Source: Byssochlamys sp. IMV 00236 (lineage: Eukaryota; Ascomycota; Eurotiomycetes; Eurotiales; Thermoascaceae). Taken from it: a stretch of DNA of 64,000 nt. This document shows, in pieces, positions 35,369-46,547 of the stretch. The stretch lies in the NCBI GenBank assembly GCA_001931875.2, contig MSJH02000828.1:88374-152373 (forward strand). Direction: 5' to 3'. Numbering within the stretch: the stretch's first letter is position 1; every line of letters starts with the position of its first letter. The notes under the pieces were generated by a model. It was given only the letters and a program-made list of their open reading frames with translations, was not told the origin of the DNA and searched no databases. The translations under genes and the position numbers were made by a program.

Positions 35369-38300
35369 GGTGGGTTGAGTAGGTATGCTTTGCAAGTAGC
35401 TGGATGGATCTGTATAGACACTTGCGGAGAAGAGTGAACGCAGGCTGTTATATGAGTTTCTGTATGGCAGACTATCGAGGGGCCTTCGAGGTATTTAGAT
35501 ATCTTTTAGAAATCAGGCGTCCAGCTGCAACCACGAGGCTTGCTGCTCGAAGTGAAATGGGTCCAAACATGTCGGACAACATGAAGTATTTAAGCATACC
35601 GTACGGAACTCGTCCTCTAGCAGCCGATCAGCTGGAAGAGCCCCAACCGTGGTAGAACCCACCGAAGCTGTCTGGTGCATGCCCCTCCTGTACGATGGAT
35701 GCGTCGCTATAAAAGGGCATCCGTGGCCCAGCCCGGCGCAGGGATCGTGGATCTGCTGGGTAGGCTGATCCAGGACTGCGGCTGTTCGAGGGACCCTGTC
35801 CGTGATAGAAACGGACTGTAACCAGGTCCGGGTTCGTTCGAATCGCTCGTGGTCATTGGAGTCAAGGCCGTTGGGAGGCTTGCACCGGTCTTGAGAGGAC
35901 GGTCTCTTTTGGGACATGGCGCTGGACGCTGCCTTCGCTAAACGCTGTCCTGCCACGACCCTATCTCGCCAACTCCCACCGTTTGATGTCGTCAGGCCAG
36001 TTACCAGCAGACTTTCGTGGTCGATCCGTGAATAGAATGAACGTCTCTTTCTAGGGCTGCAGGCCTGCAGAGACGTCTTATCCCCCCCGCCGTCGCATGC
36101 TTTGCCTTTTGCGGACTGGAGGCAACCACGTTGTCGAGCGAGCTCTTGGGATTTGGGATCGCCATACTGGCTCAATGCCTCCGCCCTCGAGCTTCTCGAA
36201 CGACTGTTGCTGCTTTCCCCATGCCGTTCCAGTGGTACGGAGGCTTATGGCCGTTATCCATCCCGTTAGCCAGACAAGAGAGTTTACCACAGCCCGAGAA
36301 TTGACATTTCCCGGATAGCTGGCTCAGGAGAACCATTTCTGTTTGTTTTCTCCCCCCGGAATGAAGGCCGACATGATAACAACGAGCGCAAGGGGACGAT
36401 ATCCCATCTGCGAACTGACCTCCGATGATCAGCGGAAGCGGCGCACGACCTAGTTGGTACCTATCTCATCTCATGTCTCTATCTATGATGTGTGGCCTTG
36501 CCAGGGGGGCCTAATGATGGCCTAGTCAAAAACAGTCTACTAGGACAGTGCTCTGCTACGTGCACGACGGGATTCTAAACGACGACGCACATCAAGAGGC
36601 ATCAAGCAGGTGCCCAAATGCCGCAAGCTTCCGTGAAGTTTAAACAAACCCGCTCGGTCCAGTTTCAGCCCCCGTGGGCAACTCTATTCTTGTTGTACAA
36701 GGATGCCCGCTTCCTGGGGCGGAAGTTGACCGACCCAGCAGGTTGGGGAGATCAGCTAGTAGTGGATTCGAGTCGCTGGGATCTATCCGCGAGGGATGAA
36801 TAATACATGAACAGCTGGGGACAACATGCTGATGTTTGGCGGTCTGCAGAAACAGCCCAAATCCAAGCGGTTTTTGTTTGGCTGCAGCCCCGCGGTTATG
36901 TGCGGTCGCCTACCGTATTGTTCCCTGCTGCTAGGGCGACACTAACAGACAAGAATAAGGCTTTGTCAGAGGATCTATATTTGAATATGCCTTACAAAGA
37001 CTGTCTAGGCGGTCAAGATTATTCAATCAACACTGATGCGGACGCTCCAAGTTGAGTCTGACAATGGTAACCGCCTGCATGCGGAGCCTCACGGTCTACC
37101 GCCATTGGCTACCCAAATTGACGTCTCTTTAAGCAGTAGTCTATTTAGTCTGGCAGGGGCTACTTAGACCGCTAACTGATGCTCTTGAGTCTGTCGATGT
37201 GACTGTTACTGTGCTTGATCCGAAGAAGCATGCCTGCGGTGATGGATGTCATATGCCTAATCTGAATCAACCTCAAAAGTGTTCATGCTCTTCCTCTTAT
37301 GGGAACTCGTTCCTCATCTGTTCTACTGGTCGACAGACAGTGCTGGATATTGACGATGCACTGTTACTCGGAAATTCCCTGGAACGCATCATGCATTCTC
37401 TGGACTGAAATGTCGGTTTCCATAGGCAGCTGGCCAGGGATCTGAGGATCTCCCTTGTATTCAGACTCGAAGACACTTACGTTCATCTCCAGATGTTTGA
37501 AGCGACCGCCGAAGACAGCTGATAAGCAATAAATATCACAGCCAAACTGTATACTATTTGCACGTGGCTCTAGAATACCCAAGTCAACATCTACGATCAA
37601 TGTTCCTAGGACGGCTCAGGAGAGGAACCGTATGGATTGAGGGGTGACACATAGCATCACTATAGAAGACCTATTGTTACTGTTTGGCACCAAAGGGATG
37701 GCATGTTCCACCCGACTCCAGGCGCTGCTGAGAACACGGACGCAGCCTGACTTCCCGACTGTTCGGTTTGACAGGGAAGGCTAAGATTAATGCACTATCC
37801 GAGTATCTGGATACTGGTCAGTGTCCAGGGATTGCGATAGCCATGCGGGTTGTGTATGACAAAATAATAATGGCCGCCCAGTGATGCTGTCACAGGGCGT
37901 CCCTTGGCAATGCTGCTGGAACACTAATCGGATGGGTAAGCAGTCGAGCAAGCAGGAGACGCAGTCACCGCGTCGAATATACTCGAGACTCCAGATGCCA
38001 AATGCCCCAAGCCACCACCATTCGCCGATCCACGGGAGCGCAGGCGGGTGGAAGATGTCCATGATCAGGTCAATTTCCTAATCGGGGCAACGGCCAGACC
38101 GTTAGCGACTGGCTCGCAACAAGAAACACTAATGGAGAGGTCGAGGTCGAGCTTCAGCGAGGTGAGTCAGCTATGGCGCTAGTCAATTTCACTGCGATCC
38201 TGATTGCCTACTGCAATTAAGGATCTGACTCCCCAAAGGCCTCCTCCGATCACATACTCTATTCTACAGTTTCCACTAATACTTGACAGCCGGCATGTCA

Positions 38301-41101
38301 AGACCCACGGCAACAGTGATTAGTATTCGCATCCCCTGAGAATCCGAATGTTGAATGACAAATTTCGCTAGCTACCACCCACTATTAATTTACAAGCACA
38401 TTGACTGACCTAGGAATCGAACAATCAATTTCCCCGCGGGGTCGACGTGGCCAATGCTTCTTCCCGTTTCGGAATTTGCTAAGCGGCTGGAGCTCAGCAA
38501 TCGGGGGAAACAATTGGATTTTACAATCATCATTGACTTACTCGCTATGCCGATTCCTCCTAAGTACTCACTATTACTCGAAACACTGGGACAAAGAAGA
38601 GACACCGATAACAACCACGCTAGCGGCGGTATCGAACGGACCTCATAGCTGTCCGAATTCTAGGAGGGTCAACGTGTATGGAGTCCGGGAGTAGAAACGG
38701 CCGCAATATCCGACAAACTACTGCACACTTGACGACTGACACCTTATTCTTTAACGCCGCAGGCATATCGCCAGCACTCGGTCGAAGATTCGTCCATGGT
38801 GGAGGCAACTAGCAAACCGTATTCGGCCCCCAAGGCCCGGTGTGCGTGGCAATAATAAGTAGGGACACAACGTCTCCACGCTGTAGGGCTGAAGATGACC
38901 GCCTGCAGCTGGTCGGCCGAATGTCTGCGACCTTTGCAAATGATAACTTCGTTCCGTTTCCAGCACCCACACGTGGTCTGTCTAGCATGTCCGCTCCAAA
39001 CTCATCGATCTCGCCCGGCGTCTTCCTAGTATTGTTGCGGCGCATCTATCATCCCGCATTCACGGATCCTGCTTTGTCAGAGAACCGCAGGGGCAACGTG
39101 AAACGCTGAGACTCCGGATCTAGTGGGATTTGATAGTCACATGCTCGGATAGTATGTATGTACAAGCAGAAACATTGGATGAATGAAATGCTCAAGGCTA
39201 TGGTATACTACCAAGGCGTCGCAAATCCCCCCTTATCGCCATTCGTCGATACCACGTACCTAGCACCCACCATAAAGGACAAGACAAGACTGGACCCTGA
39301 ACTCGACCCCGTAGGTCGAATATTACAGTCACAGTCACGGTGTACTAAGTACTAAGTTAACCTAAGGCTGCAAACCCCGCCCAGCAGGTTTCTCCCTCAT
39401 GGAAGGTGTCGCACCCCACTTGGAAGCAAGAGACTCGACGAGAGAGTTACGACGTACATAGCATAGCCACTGCAGCCGAGTCCTGACAGCAGATCTGCAG
39501 CTAAAACACCAACGACCTACCTAAATCCTACCGACGGGGACACTAAACTAGAAACATAAAATGCTCGTCTTACCTAGTTGCGCGGCTGCGGCGAGGAATA
39601 TTAGTCCCAGACTCCCAGGGCCTTGTTATGTGTATACGTGTATGCGCCGCAAATCCACCTCGAGATAGCAGTAGTAGTAAGGTAGTAACCTAGTTTAATT
39701 TCATCTGACCGGAGACATCTCCAAGATTAGAGATTTAAAACCATAAGAACTCTGGCTTTTATCAGTAAGTTACCTAGTTATGTCTGTGGAGAGGGGCGCG
39801 GGTGCGGCGCATACAGCCACCCCGCTGTTTCAAGCTTTAAGGACCTTGCTGTTTCTGGCTCTAAGGAATTATGTATCTCTTTATTTTTGGGCTGCCTTGG
39901 TTTTGTGTTTCATTGTGGTAAGTAGTAACGCTCCGAGTCCGAACTTTCTCCTGTCCAGAAACGTGACCCTTTTGCTGCGCTTTATTGGGGTTGGCTTAAC
40001 CCCCCCCTCCTCCTTTGGTCCTTGCTGCTGTTAAGCTTTAGTCTGCTATTTCCTGATCTCCTATGCTAGTGCTTATCTTCTTCAACACCTCCTGTTTCTG
40101 CTTCTACCTATTAGTATTCTTCTACTGATTCTGCATGATATTGCTGCATATGGGTGTCCCCCTCTCTTCCTACCCCTGTTTATACTGGACCTGCCGCCGC
40201 AGCCTGATTATGTCTGATAATGTATCTAACTAATTAACTTGCAGGCTAGAGTATTTAGAGGTAGCGTCGAAAAGAAGATCAAAGTTTAAAATAATATGCG
40301 CCGTGAAGCCCTAATCAAGGCAGGTAGTGTGTGATATAATAATTTGCCAAGTCTTGTTTCTATTGCTATAGGTAGGTGGGAACCTTCTAATATAAACTTT
40401 AAGTTGATATTAGACTCTAATTTGCAGGTTTAAGGAATCCCGCTATCTTTAGTAGAGCTTGTAGGTATAGATAGTGCTTGATCCTCTTTTAGTTTAATAG
40501 GAAGGAATAACTGCATAGATGCTGTTTTATCACAACATCTTCGATATGGCCTTTGAACTAATGCAGTTGTTGTTAGCAGAGAGACTGTAGGCTTGTTAAC
40601 TCTAGGGCTAATAAAGTTGGAATGTAAACTTAATGATAAGAGTTTTATTAGACAAGGTTCTAGCTACCTACCTAGTTAATAAGAAGCTTAGGGAGTAATG
40701 TTAACAAGTCTTGGAAATTGGGTTGCAATAACGGGGGTTCGTTCTTAGAGAAAGGTCACTTTATTGTGTCCGCAAGCTCGACTAGGCAATAGCTCTCTTC
40801 CTTGATATTTCTCACCGGAGTGTGATTAGTCGGATTATCTTGAATATCATAACTTTCCTATATAAGTACTTAAGGGAGCGCCAGAAATTGCTTATCCTAT
40901 TGGCCTCAAATACAATTACATAAGCTTCTTTGGGTCGACGCTAAAAACGAAGTCTCAGAGCGTCTCTGCGGCCGCCGTGGTGCTAGCTAGCTAGACAGGC
41001 AAATGCAGTACGATTGACCGACGGACACTACAGTATATGTTGGTGGTTCATAGCGTAGCACGGCAAAAGCCTTATGTCATGGCAATTGCCTTCTAGCCAA
41101 C
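35369..41101. other. 5.7-kb gene-sparse stretch with possible decayed sequence
   Basis: No intact gene is supported. A 220-codon minus frame (36175-35513) begins at a non-ATG codon and has no domain. Shorter frames at 36.6-39.4 kb, such as 37600-37364 and 38062-37787 on the minus strand, look partly protein-like but are broken by stops and frame changes. From about 39.5 to 40.9 kb the sequence is full of TAG/TAA triplets and TAGGTA-type motifs, as in decayed repeats. Confidence 0.5.
40720..40930 (+). mobile_element. Possible decayed Tc1/mariner-like transposase fragment
   Basis: A frame around 40770-40835 reads AIALFLDISHRSVISRI after an in-frame TAG. This resembles the helix-turn-helix of Tc1/mariner transposases (an AIA...LxISxxSV-R-I pattern). 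The surrounding DNA is AT-rich and stop-laden, and no terminal inverted repeats or TA duplications were identified. This is a weak call from one motif. Confidence 0.22.
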
Positions 41102-42290
41102 ATGCTTCAATTTATCTCACGGCTTCTCGGGGGCCTCGCGAGATCCCGGCTCGTGAAATGGGTCATACGCCTAGTGGCATTCTTGATGCTGTTGGAATGG
41201 GGCCTCAATTTTCTAAATCGCTATGGCGTGATAGATCTGGAGAGCTGGTTCGAGACACAAGACGGGCTTGCGTACGATGCGAATCGGGCTGGTACCAACC
41301 CTTACCGAGATCTGCCAGATAACCAAGCGGTCCTTGATGCAATCAAAGAAGGTAGGTAGTTACACTCCCGTTCTGACCTACGCAAGTTCATTGCCGATTA
41401 TGCGCGTGTCTGTACTGGCGGGCTAATATTCACTAGTCGCCTATATCTCCGACGTTTTGAGGGATACGTTTCTTCCTACATCTTTGCCTGATGATGACTA
41501 TGCTTTGTGCTCGAAATACCTACGAAGTCTCGAGACGCGGACTGACGTCTCGTGGCTTGTACTGGAAGAGACGGGTATTGATCGGACAGTCTCAGCCATA
41601 TCCAACCGTAATACGACACGGAGAAATCCCATTCCCGACGAGCCGTTTTCACTACATGAGCGCTTCAAGAAGTTGCATCAGCACTGGTGGGCTCTTCAGA
41701 ATGATCCTGGAAAGCCAGAGCGGTGGGAGAAGTGGTTTGACGAAACGTATCTTCCCCCATTGCTCAAATCGAAGTCGTTAGAAAGCACACAAGACAGCGA
41801 GCCGTTTCAAATTCAGTTCACCCCCGACCAGCAAGCCGATGCGGACGCCAAATTTACCAAATATCTCGAAGAAAGGGAACGGAAAGTGTCGTACCTTAAG
41901 ATCCATCCACCGAAACCGCTAGGCTTTGTCCCGGTGTCGCGTGATTCTGAATTGTTGCGAGGTGCCTGGGGTAACCTTTTCTCAGACGGTGTTGTAGAAG
42001 CCGGACGGCCGATATCACCTGGCGTACTAACCGAAAACCCGACTTTTAAAACGATCTATGGATCTTTATGGTTGGAATCGGTTCCATTTGACTGGGTCAG
42101 TCCTGCAGATAAGGAGAAACCAGCAGAAGATAGGGAGAGGCAAACAACTGAGATTCTAGCTGGGATGGACAAGATGAGGGAAAGAAGAGCTCGTCAAGAG
42201 AAATTTCAAAAATCGTTGATTGAGGAGAATGAGCGAAAAGAGAGAGAAAGGATAACTGCTGACGGGGGTTCTCTCAAAGGTGAGCTTTGA
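41102..42290 (+). CDS. Fungal protein of unknown function, N-terminal membrane anchor
   Basis: Two exons (41102-41351 and 41437-42290) encode 367 residues. The GTAGGT donor and CACTAG acceptor join in phase to read AIKEVAYISDVLRDTFLPTS. Residues 19-40 form one hydrophobic segment (VIRLVAFLMLLEWGLNFL) after a basic N-terminus, so a single-pass anchor or a mitochondrial inner-membrane signal is possible. The middle has FKKLHQHWWALQNDPGKPERW, and the last 60 residues are a charged helix (EILAGMDKMRERRARQEKFQ) likely to form a coiled coil. I do not recognise the family. It lies at the edge of the gene-sparse island. Confidence 0.75.
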
Positions 42291-42759
42291 GAATCGAAGA
42301 TGTGAGTTACCTTCAGGCATTCACGTTCCCAAACAGAGGAAATTATAAGATTTAATCCAGTCTTTTTGGTTCCAACTTGGGAGGGTTCGGCTTTTTAGTA
42401 CTCAAGGAGTTCTTGAGATGTTAAATATAGTAGATGATCACGTACCAATTCTACCTCTACCGGTATATGAAGACTACCGGGATATTCTCTGTAGATGCTC
42501 GCAAATATCCCGACAACCTATACGCCCACAGACTTTTCGGGTGAGACGTTGATCAGATCGTGCAGATGGTACGAGGACTGGGGAAGCCCCCGAGAAGAGA
42601 AGAATAGTTCATTGTTAAGTATTGGACGGTTCATTTTTCGTCACATGACAGCGTACACGAGTGTCTTCACCTAAGTTCCGTTCTTTCAACTCTATTCTGC
42701 CTATTTTATTCAAGGAAATCAAATTCACGCTATCATTTTCCTCCAGTTCAGCATTCAAG
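42291..42759. other. Intergenic between 41102 gene and SRPK-like kinase
   Basis: No gene seen. The in-frame extension of the kinase frame to 42661 starts at GTG and was treated as 5' UTR. Confidence 0.55.
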
Positions 42760-44106
42760 ATGAGAAGATTTGAGAGAATACACGATGTAGTAGAGCCCGT
42801 CGAGGAGTATCGCCGTGGAGGCTATCATCCAGTACATCTTCACGACATTTTTAATGAGAGATACGAAGTTACCGGAAAATTAGCATTTGGTCAATTTTCA
42901 ACAGTATGGCTTGCAAATGATCAATGGTCTGTTTCTGAAACTCACTGCGTCGGCCGGGAGGTACCTAGCTAACTGTCATATTTGAAGGGACACGCGACAG
43001 GTCGCATTGAAGATACTTAAAGCAGATGCATCTGAAAATAATAATCGAGAACTTCCTATTCTTAGTCAATTGTCTATCACAGAACTGGATCATCCAGGGA
43101 AAGCGCATATCGTTGAACTATTGGATCATTTCGAACATATCGGTCCAAATGGAACTCATTTATGTCTTGTATTTCCTGTTATGATCTCCGACGGCAAAGA
43201 AATGACTCTCACTGGAGCACGACATCAAGCGGATTACGTACGAAATGTTTCCAAGCAAATTTTACTTGGTCTTGATTTCTTACACAGATCACACATTATC
43301 CATTGTGGTGAGTGTATTTCACAATGTTTTCAGGTGGTACTCCAGTTGACTTAGTACAGATTTACAACCGGCAAATATTATGTTCACAGCTGCTGGAGTG
43401 ATGCAGAATGAGGTGTTTTTGCAGCCTCCGGAGTTCAGTCCTGTCAAATGGCTAGAAGGAACCAAAGCCGATAATAGCGCACCCAACTATCTGGTATCTT
43501 CGCAGCGACGTCGAGGTCAGCTGGACAATATAGACATCTCCACAATCTCAGTCAAAATAGGTGATTTAGGTGGAGGTAAGAAATCCATTATACTCCCCAA
43601 ATCGAAGATGAAAAAATGCTTATATATTTCAGCTATGTGGGATCAACAATGCGACCAATGGCCGGTGATACCAACAGCCTTGCGTCCTCCTGAATTGATC
43701 CATCGGAACCCGTGGGACGCTAAAATCGATATTTGGGCTTTGGGTTGTGTGGTAAGCTATATCTATCCTTAGAAGCCGGTCCTTCCATCTAACCTTGAAG
43801 TAGATATTCGAACTGGCGACAAATGAGCCGTTATTTCCCCTAGGGACTTTTGGCCTTTCGGCCGAACAGATTGACAAAGAGCACGATTTTCTCATTGGCC
43901 AAATTCTTGGAAACAATGGTCAGGGAGCTGGATGCTTTACTGAATACCTGATGGATCGGTTACCCGGGTTTGATACGAAGGATGTGCAGCACTTTGCGTC
44001 GTTCCTTTTGCTGATGCTTCAGGTGAATCCAGGCTGGCGAGTATCTGCGAGCAAATTACTCGATCATAGTTTTCTTGTGGGGGAATTAGAGCTGAAACAT
44101 TTCTAA
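42760..44106 (+). CDS. SRPK-like serine/threonine protein kinase
   Basis: Five exons (42760-42960, 43001-43307, 43360-43575, 43633-43751, 43804-44106) give 381 residues. The N-terminus VVEPVEEYRRGGYHPVHLHD is that of the SRPK (Sky1/Dsk1) group. The glycine loop is degenerate (GKLAFGQFSTVWLA). The ATP lysine is in VALKIL. The catalytic loop reads HCDLQPANI, with Cys in place of the usual Arg of HRD. The metal motif is GDLGGA, in place of DFG. Then come RPPELI and IDIWALGCVIFEL. SRPKs phosphorylate Ser-Arg proteins in mRNA processing, but filamentous fungi carry many short, divergent copies with unknown substrates, and this appears to be one. Asp in both motifs is kept, so activity is possible. 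Confidence 0.85.
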
Positions 44107-44613
44107 GACATCTAGCACAGGTGTATATGCGTTAATGCATTGCGCAAGTTATAACTTGTCAGCAGCGATGGAAAGAAATGGTCTATTTACCTACTGGATA
44201 AAGGCCAACTAACTGCCGTCTCATGCATAGCCGGCATATTACTCGATGGCTCTGATGGCAATATAGCGAATCTCAGGTATAGTACGCTAAACTTTCATCG
44301 GGCAGAACCACGCCTTCCGGCTAAGTGCAGTTTGTCGATACAATCAAAAGAGCTGGATAGTGCACTGCTAGGAGTGTGACAGAGAAACGGGACTAGTGAC
44401 AAACATTTATCAACGTTTGAGATATATAGAGCCACCTGCAAGAGAGCTCTCATGGTATTTGTCACTGACTTCAATGTGACTGCTGACTCTAAGATGCTGG
44501 AATCTACAAAGCAGGAAATAAACAACGCTATTTGCCCCTTTGGCAGAAAATGAACCATAGCTGAAGAATCAATGGAAAAGAACTCTCTTCTCCCCTTCCC
44601 GGTTTTTACCTGT
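44107..44613. other. Convergent 3' flanks of the kinase and aminotransferase genes
   Basis: A 507-nt spacer with no recognised gene. The minus-strand frame 44295-44624 overlaps the aminotransferase terminus and has no motif. Confidence 0.55.
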
Positions 44614-46025
44614 CTAGATGACATAACTATATATCGAAGTCAGCAATTGAAACCCAACGGAATCATGAATGGCGCCTAACTCACCTCCACTTGTGCTCTT
44701 CATCACCATACTGGATACTCTCGATCCAGTTCTTCATCCGAAGAGCGATCTCGCCGGCTTCTTCGTTCTCCTTCAAACCACAGTCCACCAGCTTGCCCTT
44801 GTAGCTGATCTTGCGGACAGGGCTCACAATAGCAGCCGTTCCGGCTCCAAAGACCTCAATCAGGCGTCCAGTCTCCGCGGCCTCCGCGACTTCCGACATC
44901 CGGATTTTCCGTTCCGATACCGCCCATCCTTCAGGAAGCAATCTCTCACGCGCGAGCTGGAGAACAGAGTCTCTAGTGACACCCTCCAGAATGGTGCCAT
45001 CCAGGGGCGCAGTGACCAGCTCCTTCTGACCAGTCTCCTTGTTCCTCAAGGCGATGAAGAGGTTCATCGTGCCGACCTCTGTCACGTATTCCTCCTCGCC
45101 AAACAGCCACAGGTTCTGCTGGAATCCTCTCGACGCGGCCTCGAGCTGGGGCACAATGCAGGGCGCGTAGTTGGCACCCAGCTTCTTGTCACCAACACCG
45201 CCTGGCCAGGCACGCACGGCATAGTCCGTAGCTTCTAGCGACACAGCCTTAAATCCTGTAGGGTAGTAAGGGCCCACGGGACTGGCGATAACGAAAAGAA
45301 GAGCCGATCCAGGAGGACCGACACCCAGTGTTCTCTGGGTACCGATCATGGTCGGTCTGAGATATAGCGAGTAGCCTCGGGAGCTGCAGCAGACACGTTA
45401 GTCGTGTGGTCAGTAAAGTTCAAGCAACTCAACGTACTCTGGAATGAATTTGCTCTCCAGCTTGGCGAATTCTCCGATCAGCTTGATGAGAGCATCGCCC
45501 TCAAACGTTGGCAGGGCAATTCGTGCAGATGACTTGTTCAGACGCGCCATGTTCTTGTCAGGTCGGAATAGTCGAATTTTGCCATTCTTGTCCTTGTATG
45601 CTTTCATACCCTCGAAACATTCGAAGGCGTAGTGGAACACGCAAGTCGCGGGATCGAGGCTCAGGTTCTGGTAAGGGGTGATTCTCGGAGCCAGCCATCC
45701 ATCGGAAGCAGTCCATTCGATAGAGAGCATATGATCTATGACCAAGTTGAACACCGTCAGCAATTTCTCTAAGAACACAGTCTATACGAAGAGGCGTACC
45801 GGTGAACGTTTTTCCAAACACAAGCTCCTGCGGAGGTAGCGGCTCCTTTGGTGTCGTCGTCTTCGCAATAGTCAACTTCGACGGATCAAGCCCAGGCAGT
45901 GTCGACTTGCTGCTGTAGGTCCTCTGTCCTAGTCTGCTTGCAGCGACACCCTGCAGAGAATAGATGGAAGCCACATTTCCGGTCCGCAGGCCAGAGCCGC
46001 AGACTAATCGATGAGATAGCCTCAT
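44614..46025 (-). CDS. Mitochondrial branched-chain amino-acid aminotransferase
   Basis: Four minus-strand exons (46025-45800, 45735-45438, 45383-44685, 44626-44614) give 411 residues. The N-terminus ([20 protein letters not shown]) is a basic, Ser/Arg-rich mitochondrial presequence. The fold-type IV PLP enzyme follows: [60 protein letters not shown] and [15 protein letters not shown], where the lysine of [11 protein letters not shown] is in the PLP-binding segment, then EVGTMNLF and [14 protein letters not shown]. It converts leucine, isoleucine and valine to their 2-oxo acids, or the reverse in synthesis. The final 13-nt exon adds YVI after an AG|GTGAGT donor that overlaps an in-frame TGA. 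Confidence 0.92.
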
Positions 46026-46547
46026 ACTGCGGAGTTCCTGTACTACTGATCGCGGATGGGATGAGTACGAGACAATTAGGCGGGAAGTGAATGCAGCGGG
46101 AAAACGTACAAAGAGTGAGATATAATCCAGGAGATAATTGAGGCGGTCAGAAAGGAGGAGGCTCGTTGCGATGACTCCTCCGGAGCTGGCGCCGTACAAA
46201 GATCATAATAATGGATAATTATTGTCGCCGGTCAGCCTAACTTAGCTTTTCCCGCCTGAGGAATCCGAGCCGACGTCGGCGTGCGGAGAGGGCTCTGATT
46301 GGTAATATCCCACGAGACAGCGATACGGTCACGTGGACACGCATCGTTCGAGCCCGACACATCATGAAGCCGCCACGGGTTGGGAAAGCCAACAGTATTT
46401 ACTCTGATAGCATGTTTCTGACAGAGTAGCGGCTGGATGACCCTGCTTCTGGTCGGGGCCCGGCTCTACAGACATGCTGGCAGCATAGATACCCATACTA
46501 TAAGAGGTCTGACCTGTTAAAATATCATTGCATTTGGTGCATTCATC
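46026..46547. promoter_or_regulatory. 522-bp divergent promoter, aminotransferase and SCYL2-like genes
   Basis: Start codons of two divergent genes flank this spacer. No gene is present. An in-frame upstream ATG for the aminotransferase (46199) would add a less plausible N-terminus. No operator recognised. Confidence 0.5.

Noticed and set aside
35513..36175. 220-codon minus-strand frame upstream of the bZIP gene
   Set aside because: It starts at TTG, has no recognisable domain and is of low-complexity character; probably promoter sequence.
38401..38440. GTTCGATTCCT-like T-loop on the minus strand
   Set aside because: No matching T-stem, anticodon arm or acceptor stem around it.
44669..45238. 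189-codon plus-strand frame over the aminotransferase gene
   Set aside because: Shadow of the aminotransferase exon, which carries the PLP enzyme motifs.
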